A stretch of DNA of 44,411 nucleotides from NCBI GenBank assembly GCA_026706345.1, contig JAPOYX010000139.1, positions 1 through 44,411 on the forward strand, given 5' to 3'. This DNA comes from Gemmatimonadota bacterium. GTDB taxonomy: Bacteria > JAAXHH01. Shown here piece after piece: positions 8,669 to 16,574 of this stretch (positions are counted from its first letter, which is position 1; every line of letters starts with the position of its first letter). The notes beneath the pieces were generated by a model that saw only the letters and a program-made list of their open reading frames with translations, had not been told where the DNA came from and made no database searches. A program made the position numbers and the translations under genes.

Positions 8669-9430
8669 CTATAACCCCATGGCTGCCATGTTGCGGTAGC
8701 TGATGGCAATGCTGTCGAAGGGATCGCCGGCGCAGGTGTCCTGCTCGACGACGTACCACTGGGATCCCGCGGACTCGCAGGCGGCGACGATGCCGGGCCA
8801 GTTCATGTTGCCCTCGCCGATCTCGGCCATCACCTGTTCCCGTCCCGACACGCCCAGGTCCTTGAAATGGATGACCGGGCACCGGTTGCCGACCCGTTCG
8901 ATCCAGTGTATGGGATCGCCTCCGCCGTACTGGATCCAGTAGGTGTCGATCTCGAAGCACAACGCGGGGTCGCTGTCCTCGATGAGAATGGCCAGGCCGG
9001 TCCGGCCGCCCACGCGCACGAGTTCGGTATGGTGATTGTGGTAGCTGAAGGACATGCCGGCTTTCTTCAGCCTGATCGCCACGGCCGACGCGTCCACGGC
9101 GAACCGCGAGAATCCGTCCGGATCGTCCCAGTAGGACCTCGGCATGGATCCGACGGCGATATGCTCGCATCCCCAGAGATGGTGTTCCTCGATGACCGCA
9201 TTCGGCTCCTCCTGCAGACGCTCGAAGGGTACGTGCGTGGCGCAGACGCGCAGGCCGGCGTCCCGGATCATGGCGCCGAGTTCCGCAGGGTCGACGGGCC
9301 CGAGGGCCGAAAGCTGTATGTGGTCGTAGCCGATGGCCTTGACTTTGTGCAGGGTGTCCGCGATTTCTGAGGGCGTTTGCACGAAGTCGCGCAGTGTATA
9401 TAGCGTAACGGCGATTTTGCTGGCTGTCAT
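8669..9430 (-). CDS. Sugar phosphate isomerase/epimerase-type TIM barrel
   Basis: 253 aa from ATG 9430, chosen because AAGGAG sits 6-7 bp upstream; an upstream extension of the frame overlaps the sulfatase gene and is rejected. Xylose-isomerase-like (AP endonuclease 2 superfamily) metal-site residues are visible: H131-N132-H133, E160 and D162 (FEIDTYW), H188 (IHFKD) and E229 (VVEQD). Members are ketose 3-epimerases, inosose dehydratases or hydroxypyruvate isomerases. Its start lies 11 bp after the sulfatase stop, with the ribosome site overlapping that stop, so the two are co-translated. It probably acts on the sugar freed by the sulfatase. Confidence 0.85.
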   Translation of the reverse strand: MTASKIAVTLYTLRDFVQTPSEIADTLHKVKAIGYDHIQLSALGPVDPAELGAMIRDAGLRVCATHVPFERLQEEPNAVIEEHHLWGCEHIAVGSMPRSYWDDPDGFSRFAVDASAVAIRLKKAGMSFSYHNHHTELVRVGGRTGLAILIEDSDPALCFEIDTYWIQYGGGDPIHWIERVGNRCPVIHFKDLGVSGREQVMAEIGEGNMNWPGIVAACESAGSQWYVVEQDTCAGDPFDSIAISYRNMAAMGL

Positions 9431-9441
9431 CCATCTCTCCT

Positions 9442-10857
9442 TCATGTTTCCAGTGGTGCGAAGTCGGGTGAACCGTCGTCCCGGTTCCCACCGATCGGCC
9501 GCAACTGTCCCTGCCCCGTGACCGGCCGGGTCTGCCCGTCCCGGTCCGGATCCGCATAGCGTTCGAACCAACCCGTCAGTTCGCCGCGCAGTTCGTCGCA
9601 TCTGGCTGCGTAACCCGCATCGTCCGCGAGGTTTGCCCGTTCGTCCGGATCGTTCTCCAGGTCGTACAGCTCGTTCGGTCCGCCGGGATACCGGTGCACG
9701 TACTTCCACGATTCCGTGCGGATCATGCGCGTACCGCCGTATTCGTCGAAAACTACGACATGGTCCCGGCCGGCATCGTGTTGTCCGTCGCAGTCCGTCC
9801 GGCCCATCCAGGCGTCCACGGCGTTTCGTCCGGGCAGGTTGCGCTCCCAGGGTACGGGCAGGTCCAGGTAGGAAAGCAGCGTGGGCATGAAATCGTAGGC
9901 GCTGATCATAGCAGGCTGCACGACGCCTTCAGGTACCCGTCCCGGCTGGCTGATCAGGGCGGGTACGCGGATGGGGTTCTCGTACATGTTCAGCGGACTG
10001 GTGCCGTTGCCCTTCCCCCAGAAACCGTGATGGCCCAGGCTGAACCCGTTGTCGCTCAGGAAGATGACCAGGGTATCGTTTCGAATGCCGTGCTGTTCGA
10101 GACGGTCCAGCAGGCGGCCGACGTCGAGGTCCATGGCCGTGACGGCCGCGAAGTAACCCTTCAGGCTTTCCCGGTCACCCATGCATTCGCGGGTCAGGCC
10201 GCCGGCCCAGGGATGAACGGGTTCCTGGGGACAGGAGTCGAAAGGGCAGTCGTCATAGGAATCGACGATTTCTTGCGGATGGCCCGTCCAAGGACTGTGC
10301 GGCGCGGTGTAGTGGACGCTCAGGTAGAAGGGGTCTTTCCGGTTGGTGTGGCGGTCGATGAAGGCCAGCGCATCGTCGGTAATGACGTTCGTGACGTAAC
10401 CCGGCTCATTGGCCGGGATGCCGTTCCGCACCATGGGGGCGTCGTTGTATGGACCTCCGCCGAACTGGTGGGCGAACCAGTGGGAAAACCCGTGCTGGGG
10501 CAGAGTGCTGTTGCCCAGGTGCCACTTTCCGCTGAGGCCGCATCGCCAACCGTGTTCCGCGAGCACATCGGTGTACGCGGTTTCTCCCTCGAGGTAGGAA
10601 GCCGCGCCCTCGCCGACATTGGCTCCCCGGATCCAGTCATGTACGCCGTGCTGGGAGGGGATCCTGCCGGTCAGCAACGTCGCGCGGCTGGGCGAACAGA
10701 CCGGCGTGGCCACAAAGAACCGGTCGAAGCGAACCCCGGTCTCCGCGATCCGGTCGATATTCGGCGTGCGGATTTCCCGGTTGCCGTAGCAACCCGCCGC
10801 CCACACGCCCTGGTCGTCGGTCAGGATGCAGAGCACGTTCGGTCGCGGTGTCGACAT
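9442..10857 (-). CDS. Type I (formylglycine) sulfatase
   Basis: 471 aa. It hydrolyses a sulfate ester, most likely on a carbohydrate. The sulfatase signature C54-S-P-S-R followed by ATLLTGR is present; Cys54 would be converted to formylglycine. Metal ligands D14 and D15 (TDDQG) and the downstream FLSDNGFSLGHHG (Ca/substrate Asp-Asn) are also seen. No signal peptide is visible, so it may act in the cytoplasm on imported sulfated sugars, although some family members are secreted by other routes. First gene of a minus-strand unit: sulfatase, isomerase, SDR, then DUF6785-type membrane protein. No formylglycine-generating enzyme is encoded in the window. The ribosome site is weak. Confidence 0.92.
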   Translation of the reverse strand: MSTPRPNVLCILTDDQGVWAAGCYGNREIRTPNIDRIAETGVRFDRFFVATPVCSPSRATLLTGRIPSQHGVHDWIRGANVGEGAASYLEGETAYTDVLAEHGWRCGLSGKWHLGNSTLPQHGFSHWFAHQFGGGPYNDAPMVRNGIPANEPGYVTNVITDDALAFIDRHTNRKDPFYLSVHYTAPHSPWTGHPQEIVDSYDDCPFDSCPQEPVHPWAGGLTRECMGDRESLKGYFAAVTAMDLDVGRLLDRLEQHGIRNDTLVIFLSDNGFSLGHHGFWGKGNGTSPLNMYENPIRVPALISQPGRVPEGVVQPAMISAYDFMPTLLSYLDLPVPWERNLPGRNAVDAWMGRTDCDGQHDAGRDHVVVFDEYGGTRMIRTESWKYVHRYPGGPNELYDLENDPDERANLADDAGYAARCDELRGELTGWFERYADPDRDGQTRPVTGQGQLRPIGGNRDDGSPDFAPLET

Positions 10858-10988
10858 CTTGAGGTCCCGGAATCCCGGTGATTCGTCTGGCGCATTTACG
10901 GCATGTATCGGATAAGGACAAGCGAAATGGAAACTTAGCGCGCCGCAGATCGAATGTCACGCACAATCTGACCTTGCCCAATTGGCGT

Positions 10989-11018
10989 TTGCCATGCATC
11001 CGGCCCATCCCGTATATT
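10989..11018 (+). promoter_or_regulatory. Sigma70-like promoter for the Gfo/DUF1611/hisD operon
   Basis: TTGCCA (10989-10994), 18-bp spacer, TATATT (11013-11018). Five of six bases match in each box. It predicts a leader of about 120 nt before ATG 11147, in the 289-bp gap between divergent genes. Confidence 0.45.
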
Positions 11019-11146
11019 GTCACCCGCGGAACCGGCAGGACCGGTCACGCGACCGCCGGACGCGTCGGTCTGATTGTCCTGGGCGGCCGAAAGACGATAA
11101 GCGTAAGCGGAAACGATTCTCGGGGAATCGGTACGGGACGCGCGTT

Positions 11147-12178
11147 ATGATTCGAACGGCCATTGTGGGATATGGACTGGCGGGACGGCTGTTTCACGCC
11201 TACCTGGTGTCGCGGACCCAAGGATTGGAACTCGTCGCCGTCGCCAGCCGGGACCCGGTACGCCGGGCGCAGGCGGAACAGGACTGGTCCGTGGACACCC
11301 GGGAGACCCTGACCGATCTCCTGGCGGACGACCGCATCGAGCTGATCATCCTGGCCACGCCCCACGATAGCCACGCTGCCCTGGCCATAGAGGCCATGGA
11401 GGCCAGAAGACACGTGGTCGTCGACAAGGTCATGTGCATGAACGCCGCCGAAGCCGAGGACATGATCTCCGTCAGCCGGCGTCGCGAAGTCATGCTGAGC
11501 GTCTTCCACAACCGTCGTTGGGACTGGGGCTACCTGACCGTGCGCAAGGCGGTGGAAGACGGCCTGCTGGGCGATCCCTTCCTGGTCGAAAGGGCGGTGC
11601 ACCGGTTCAGGGCCTCCAGGGGCTGGCGGACGAGCCGGGCGAAAAGCGGCGGTCTGCTCTACGACTGGGGCGCCCATCTGATCGACCAGGGGCTGCAGCT
11701 GCTGGCCGCCCGTCCCGCGGCGGTCCACTGCACGGGACACAAACACCGTTGGGAAGGGGACATCGAGGATCACGTAACCTGTACCCTGCATTTCGAGAAC
11801 GGCGCCGAGTACCGCATTGAAATCAGCAATCTCTCCCCGATTTCAAAGCCACACTGGTACGTGCTGGGCACCCGGGGCGCCCTCGTCAAGACCGGCCTGG
11901 ACCCCCAGGAGGACTGGATGAAGAAGGGCGAAATCGAGTCCGCGGTGGAAGCGCCGGAGAATCGCGTCCGGATTGCGGCGGAACGGGACGGCGAGATAAC
12001 GGAGTGGACCCTGGACCCTGTGAAAGGCAGCTGGGTGGACTACTACCGCAACGTCGCCGCCGTGCTGGAGTGCGGCGGCGAACTGGCGGTCAAGCCCGGC
12101 GAGATGCTGGACCTGATGAAGGTGCTGGACGCCGCCACGGCGTCCCTGGAGTCCGGGCGCGTGGAATCGATAAGCTGA
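11147..12178 (+). CDS. Gfo/Idh/MocA family oxidoreductase
   Basis: 343 aa from ATG 11147; the frame is open further upstream, but the Rossmann fold begins right at this Met (MIRTAIVGYGLAG). The NAD(P)-binding GYGLAG is at 8-13. The family EKP motif appears as DKV with Lys94, and the substrate domain contains GGLLYDWGAHLIDQ (D173, H177, D180). Such enzymes oxidise or reduce sugars and cyclitols. It is followed after 14 bp by a DUF1611 gene and then hisD. The ribosome site is weak. The substrate is unknown; linkage to DUF1611 hints at an amino-acid or amino-sugar derivative, but this is only context. Confidence 0.88.
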   Translation: MIRTAIVGYGLAGRLFHAYLVSRTQGLELVAVASRDPVRRAQAEQDWSVDTRETLTDLLADDRIELIILATPHDSHAALAIEAMEARRHVVVDKVMCMNAAEAEDMISVSRRREVMLSVFHNRRWDWGYLTVRKAVEDGLLGDPFLVERAVHRFRASRGWRTSRAKSGGLLYDWGAHLIDQGLQLLAARPAAVHCTGHKHRWEGDIEDHVTCTLHFENGAEYRIEISNLSPISKPHWYVLGTRGALVKTGLDPQEDWMKKGEIESAVEAPENRVRIAAERDGEITEWTLDPVKGSWVDYYRNVAAVLECGGELAVKPGEMLDLMKVLDAATASLESGRVESIS

Positions 12179-12192
12179 GGATCGACCGGGAA

Positions 12193-13209
12193 ATGAAAAC
12201 CAGGCGAATGGTCATTCTCACGGAAGGGCTGCTGGGTCCGTTCTCCTCCAAGACGGCCGCGTCGCTGATCCGCTACAAACCCGAAGAAACCGTGGCGGTG
12301 CTCGACAGCGTACACGCCGGGGAAAAGACGGAAGACCTGCTCGAGGTCGGGCAGGGCATCCCGATCGTATCTACCCTGGAAGAGGCGCTGGCCTACGATC
12401 CGACCTCGCTGGTCATCGGCATCGCGACGCCGGGCGGCGTTCTGCCGGCAGATTGGCGAGCAGTCATCCACGAGGCGATCGAACACGGCCTTGAGGTGGT
12501 GAACGGGCTCCACACGTTCCTGAATGAAGACGAGGCATTCTTACGACACGCCGAACAGAAAGGCGTACGGCTGTGGGACGTGCGGCAGCCGCCGGGCGAC
12601 CTGGACGTGGGCCGGCACCTGGTCCACGGCCTTCCCAACCTGCGTGTGCTGACCGTGGGCGCCGATTCCAGCATCGGCAAGAAGATCGCCGCGATCGAGA
12701 TCGACAGGGCGGCCCGCGAGGCGGGCTGGGACGCCGAGTTCGTGGCCACCGGACAGACCGGCATCATGATCTCGGGATCGGGTATCGCGGTGGACACCGT
12801 GGCCGCGGATTACATCTCGGGCGCGGTGGAAAGACTCGTTCTGGAACGAAAGCACCGGGAACTGCTCGTCATCGAGGGCCAGGGAACGATTCTGCATCCG
12901 TCCTATTCGGGCGTATCGCTCGGCTTGCTGCACGGTGCGGCGCCGCAGGCCCTGGTGCTGTGCCACCAGCCGGGGAGGGACGTGATGCGCAACCTGCCCG
13001 TGGCTGTTCCGTCCTACGAGGAAATGATACGCGTCCACGAGACCGTTGCCCGGCCCCTGTTTTCCTGCCGGGTCGTGGCGGTTTCGCTCAACTGCTTCGG
13101 CCTGTCCATGGATGACGCCCGGCGGGAGGTGGACCGTGCCAAGCGGGAGACGGGACTCCCGGCTGCGGACTGCGCGCTAGAACCGATGAGAATCGCGTCG
13201 ATGAAGTGA
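12193..13209 (+). CDS. DUF1611 family protein, DgcN-like
   Basis: 338 aa. The N-terminal half (about 1-145) and C-terminal P-loop half match the DUF1611 layout. The Walker-A-like GADSSIGKK is at 156-164, GQTG at 187-190 and an IEGQGTILHPSYSG segment at 227-240. DUF1611 proteins include DgcN, reported as a D-glutamate N-acetyltransferase that works with the enolase-superfamily racemase DgcA. Here the neighbours are a Gfo/Idh enzyme and hisD, and the only enolase-family gene is 8.5 kb away and of a different active-site type. The D-glutamate role is therefore a suggestion, not an assignment. A GAGG lies about 12 bp before the ATG. Confidence 0.8.
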   Translation: MKTRRMVILTEGLLGPFSSKTAASLIRYKPEETVAVLDSVHAGEKTEDLLEVGQGIPIVSTLEEALAYDPTSLVIGIATPGGVLPADWRAVIHEAIEHGLEVVNGLHTFLNEDEAFLRHAEQKGVRLWDVRQPPGDLDVGRHLVHGLPNLRVLTVGADSSIGKKIAAIEIDRAAREAGWDAEFVATGQTGIMISGSGIAVDTVAADYISGAVERLVLERKHRELLVIEGQGTILHPSYSGVSLGLLHGAAPQALVLCHQPGRDVMRNLPVAVPSYEEMIRVHETVARPLFSCRVVAVSLNCFGLSMDDARREVDRAKRETGLPAADCALEPMRIASMK

Positions 13210-13254
13210 CGAAACCCGCTTCGACGAAGTGATGCTCGACGAAGCAAAACCGCT
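13198..13254. repeat. Tandem copies of the terminal codons of the DUF1611 gene
   Basis: TCGAYGAAG occurs three times in 47 bp: 13198-13206 (inside the gene, just before its TGA), 13221-13229 and 13236-13244. The second copy continues GTGA like the first, so the gene's stop region is duplicated. Copies one and three are both followed by an AAAACCGCT/AAACCCGCT segment. Confidence 0.6.
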
Positions 13255-13272
13255 GTAACCGGAGTGTATCCG

Positions 13273-14616
13273 ATGAACATCCGGATCATGACCGCCGATG
13301 AAGCCGGGGCGGGCATACTCAAAAGACGGCCGCTGAACGAGGCGGTGTCGACTCCCGGTATCGAGGAACGGAACAGGGCGTTGTTCGGCGAGCCCCTCAG
13401 CGCCGAACAGGCGGTAGCCAGGATTATCGACGACGTTCGCGAAAACGGGGACGATGCGGTCAGACGATACGCCCGGCTGCTGGACGGAAGCGCACCGGAC
13501 GTCTTCGAGGTCCCGCAAAGCGAGATCGACGAGGCGGCCGCATCGCTGCCCTCCGGGTTGAGAGATGCCCTGGAAACGGCGGCCGGCCGCATACGTACTT
13601 TTCACGAGCGGCAACCAGCCGGGTCCTGGACGCACTGGGACGAAGAAGGCGGTACAGGACAGATCATCCGGCCCCTCGAGCGTGTGGGCGTCTACGTGCC
13701 CGGGGGAGGGGCTGCCTATCCTTCCTCGCTGTTGATGGCCGTGATCCCCGCCCGGGTCGCGGGCGCAGGCGAAGTCGTCGTAGCGACGCCGCCAGGGAGG
13801 AACGGTGCGGTGCCGCCCGTGGTGCTGGCCGCCGCTTCGGTGGCGGGTGCGGATACGGTCTACCGTATCGGCGGCGCCCAGGCGATCGCGGCGATGGCCT
13901 GTGGTACCGGGACTATTGCGCCCGTAGACAAGATCGTGGGCCCCGGGAACATCTACGTGACCCTGGCCAAGCGCCAGGTGTACGGGATCGTGGATATCGA
14001 CCAGCTCGCGGGCCCCACCGAGACGCTGCTTATCGCCGATGAAGCGGCCAGTCCGGATCTCGCGGCGGCCGACCTCCTGGCGCAGGCGGAGCACGACCCC
14101 ATGGCGACCGTCATTCTGATCACACCGTCGATGGCGCTGGCCGTGGCGGTCCAGGCCGCGGTGGACGATCAGGTGCGGGAGCTGGATCGGGCGGACATAG
14201 TCCGGTCGTCTCTGGCAGGGAACGGGGGGATCGTACTCGTTTCGGACCTGGACGAGGCGGTCGAACTGGCGAACGGCTACGCGCCGGAGCACCTGTGCCT
14301 GCTGGTGTCGAAACCCTGGCCGCTGGTGGACCGGATACGAAATGCCGGGGGGATCTTCGTGGGCGAACATTCATCAGAGGCCCTGGGCGACTATGTCACC
14401 GGTCCGAGCCACGTCATGCCCACCGGAGGCAGTGCCCGGTTCCATTCCTCCCTGAGTGTCCGGGACTTTCTGAAGATCACCAGTCTCTTCGCGGTCAACG
14501 AGAAAGCGGAAAAGCGCCTCGGGCCGTCCGCCATCGAACTGGCGGACGCCGAAGGCCTGTCGGCCCACGCCATGGCCATTCGCAGACGACTTTCCAGAGA
14601 CCGGAACGGCGGCTGA
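13273..14616 (+). CDS. hisD: Histidinol dehydrogenase
   Basis: 447 aa from ATG 13273, 8 bp after GGAG; an in-frame GTG at 13264 overlaps that ribosome site and is less likely. It catalyses the last two steps of histidine synthesis, L-histidinol to L-histidine with 2 NAD+. Zn ligands by alignment from memory: Gln271, His274 (QAEHDP), Asp373 (LGDYVTGPSH) and His432 (EGLSAHAMA). The catalytic pair is Glu339-His340 (APEHL). The GPSHVMPTGGSARF loop is typical of biosynthetic HisD. No other his gene is adjacent; a HisI homologue lies 4.8 kb downstream. HisD-like paralogues exist in sulfonate catabolism, so a catabolic role in this operon cannot be excluded. Confidence 0.9.
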   Translation: MNIRIMTADEAGAGILKRRPLNEAVSTPGIEERNRALFGEPLSAEQAVARIIDDVRENGDDAVRRYARLLDGSAPDVFEVPQSEIDEAAASLPSGLRDALETAAGRIRTFHERQPAGSWTHWDEEGGTGQIIRPLERVGVYVPGGGAAYPSSLLMAVIPARVAGAGEVVVATPPGRNGAVPPVVLAAASVAGADTVYRIGGAQAIAAMACGTGTIAPVDKIVGPGNIYVTLAKRQVYGIVDIDQLAGPTETLLIADEAASPDLAAADLLAQAEHDPMATVILITPSMALAVAVQAAVDDQVRELDRADIVRSSLAGNGGIVLVSDLDEAVELANGYAPEHLCLLVSKPWPLVDRIRNAGGIFVGEHSSEALGDYVTGPSHVMPTGGSARFHSSLSVRDFLKITSLFAVNEKAEKRLGPSAIELADAEGLSAHAMAIRRRLSRDRNGG

Positions 14617-14695
14617 ACCCTGCTCGTCGGACAACCCTGGCTCGGCGGCTGACCCGGAACGTTGGCTGACTCCGGCTTGGCGGCTGATCCGGAAC
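14601..14695. repeat. Repeats of the hisD 3' end including its stop codon
   Basis: The last codons of hisD read CCGGAACGGCGGCTGA (14601-14616). Two 20-bp copies of a related unit follow at 14641-14660 and 14676-14695 (CTYGGCGGCTGAYCCGGAAC, two mismatches), with a half copy, GTTGGCTGACTCCGG, between them (14661-14675). The spacing of the two full copies is 35 bp. Confidence 0.65.
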
Positions 14696-14719
14696 TACCC
14701 GCGTATCCGTCCGCTGTGG

Positions 14720-15475
14720 CTATCTTCCGACCTCGGCGAGCGACGCCTTGGCCGCCTGGGCCAGGAAACCCATATCGCTTCCGAGGGTTATCCACTGGAA
14801 GCCCTCCGCAATGCGCTTCCGGTTGATGTCCATCGAGATGAACGCGTATCCGCCGGGCACGCCGAGTTCCTTTCCCCGGTCCATGATTCCCTTGACCACC
14901 TTTTCCATCTCGGGGTGTGTCGGCTGGCCCACGTAGCCATGGGAGGCCGCGAGATCGTTCGGCCCGACCAGGAAGGCGTCGACGCCGGGCGTGGTGAGTA
15001 TGTCGTCCAGGTTCTCCACCGCCTCGACCGTCTCGATCTGGACCATGATGAACGTTTCCTCGTTGGCGGTGCGGAGGTATTCCGCCAGATCCAGGCCGGC
15101 GGTATTCAGGAAGCGGGCGCCCATGCCACGGATGCCCATGGGAGGGTACATGGCCGCGCTGACCGCGTATTCCGCCTGCTCGCGGTTGTTTACCCAGGGA
15201 ATGATCAGGCCTTCCGCCCCGATGTCCAGCGCTTTCTTGATGTGTACCATGTCGTTCCACGGCACGCGGACCAGCGGGGTGACGTCCCGGCCCCGGGTCG
15301 CCTGGATCATTGGATGCAGGATCTCCGCGTTCAACGGGCCGTGTTCGCCATCGAACCAGATCCAGTCGAAGGCCAGGTTCGACACCAGTTCCACGATGTC
15401 GTTACTGGGGGTTCCAACGGATACGCCGTAGGTCACTTCGCCGTTGCGCAGCTTCTCTTTCAGCATGTTTTTCAT
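14720..15475 (-). CDS. HpcH/HpaI family aldolase
   Basis: 251 aa, class II pyruvate-type aldolase fold. It cleaves 2-keto-3-deoxy or 4-hydroxy-2-oxo acids to pyruvate and an aldehyde. Seen: WFDGEHGP at 40-47 (catalytic His45), Arg70 (LVRVPW), PPMGIRG at 111-117, metal ligands Glu148 (VQIE) and Asp174 (GPNDL). The length matches the family. AGGAG lies 5 bp before the ATG at 15475. It is convergent with hisD and divergent from the dienelactone hydrolase, with which it appears to share overlapping promoter boxes. The keto-acid products of the acid-sugar dehydratase at 21698 would be suitable substrates, but that link is inferred. Confidence 0.88.
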   Translation of the reverse strand: MKNMLKEKLRNGEVTYGVSVGTPSNDIVELVSNLAFDWIWFDGEHGPLNAEILHPMIQATRGRDVTPLVRVPWNDMVHIKKALDIGAEGLIIPWVNNREQAEYAVSAAMYPPMGIRGMGARFLNTAGLDLAEYLRTANEETFIMVQIETVEAVENLDDILTTPGVDAFLVGPNDLAASHGYVGQPTHPEMEKVVKGIMDRGKELGVPGGYAFISMDINRKRIAEGFQWITLGSDMGFLAQAAKASLAEVGR

Positions 15476-15535
15476 GGGTTCTCCTGCAGGGCAGTCACTC
15501 GATAAGGACAGGTGGTTTTACGTAAGATTTCACGA

Positions 15536-15564
15536 TTGATTCGCGTGTGCGCGATTAGTATATT
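15536..15564 (+). promoter_or_regulatory. Sigma70-like promoter of the dienelactone hydrolase gene
   Basis: TTGATT (15536-15541), 17-bp spacer, TATATT (15559-15564), about 95 bp upstream of ATG 15660. Four of six and five of six consensus matches. Confidence 0.55.
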
Positions 15565-15585
15565 GCAAGCCGGTTTGGATGGAAA
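15557..15585 (-). promoter_or_regulatory. Sigma70-like promoter of the HpcH/HpaI aldolase gene
   Basis: Read on the minus strand: TTTCCA (15580-15585), 17-bp spacer, TATACT (15557-15562). Its -10 box overlaps the -10 box of the divergent promoter, so the two would compete for polymerase. Confidence 0.4.
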
Positions 15586-15659
15586 CCCCAAAATGGACAG
15601 GGAGGTTGCATCCCGGTGGTCAGGCGGCGGTTGCCGCATTGTATAAGGAGTGAACACTC

Positions 15660-16514
15660 ATGAGAAACAGGATGCGTATCCCCTGGATGAAGAGTACAGG
15701 CATGTTGGCGGGAGTTCTGATTCTCACTGTAGCGGCACTTGTAGTCCATGCTCAGCAGATACCGTACGAGCCCACGGCCGAAGGCCAGATTCCCGAAGCC
15801 ATCCTCGGCAAGGCAGGCGCGCCTCGCGGCGGCGACCTGGCCTATTTCGACGAAGATCAGGCTACGAAAGGATACCTGGCCGAACCGGAAGGTCCTGGTC
15901 CCCGGGGCGCCGTCATCCTGATCCATGAGTGGAACGGCCTGGTCGACCGCGTGAGGCAGGTAGCCGACGCCCTGGCCGCGGAAGGCTACGTCGCCCTGGC
16001 GGCCGACCTGTATTCAGGCCGAACGGGGAGCAACCGCGACGAGAACATGGCACTCGTGCGGGAAACCCTGGGCGATATGGACAAGATCATCCGCAACCTG
16101 GACGCGGCGGCGGCCTATCTGAGATCACGGTCCGATGTGAACGGCAAGATCGGCGCCATGGGCTGGTGCTACGGCGGCGGGGTCGCCCTGAGCTACGCCC
16201 TGGGCGGAGAGAACCATGACGCCACGGCCATCTTCTATGGACGGTTGCTCGACGATCCCGAACGTCTCCAGGCGATTCACCACGAAGTCTATGGCACCTT
16301 TGCCGGACTCGACCGCGGTCCCTCGCCCGAGCAGGTGGAACGCTTCGTCGCCGCGCTCCGCCAGGCTGGCGTGGAGAACGACGTGCATATATACGACGAC
16401 GTCAACCACGGGTTCTGGCTTTACGTGGATCGAGACCCGAATAACGAGGCACCCGCCTTGGACGCCTGGGAGCGGCTGAAGGCCTATCTGAAGCGGACCT
16501 TGGGTAGCGATTGA
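15660..16514 (+). CDS. Secreted dienelactone hydrolase family protein
   Basis: 284 aa alpha/beta-hydrolase. An N-terminal signal peptide (hydrophobic 15-30, likely cleaved after VHAQ) predicts periplasmic or extracellular location. The dienelactone hydrolase triad is Cys170 (GWCYGGG), Asp218 (FAGLD) and His250 (DVNHGF), with Glu90 in the HEWNGL motif that activates the Cys in family members. It would open lactones or esters; the real substrate is unknown. AAGGAG lies 9 bp upstream of the ATG and a good promoter lies further up. It is followed directly by the low-GC restriction-modification island. Confidence 0.88.
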   Translation: MRNRMRIPWMKSTGMLAGVLILTVAALVVHAQQIPYEPTAEGQIPEAILGKAGAPRGGDLAYFDEDQATKGYLAEPEGPGPRGAVILIHEWNGLVDRVRQVADALAAEGYVALAADLYSGRTGSNRDENMALVRETLGDMDKIIRNLDAAAAYLRSRSDVNGKIGAMGWCYGGGVALSYALGGENHDATAIFYGRLLDDPERLQAIHHEVYGTFAGLDRGPSPEQVERFVAALRQAGVENDVHIYDDVNHGFWLYVDRDPNNEAPALDAWERLKAYLKRTLGSD

Positions 16515-16574
16515 TGTTGATACATCACCGAATGAGGAAAGTGCTAAGGTATGCAAGGTGGGGTAAAGTTTTAG

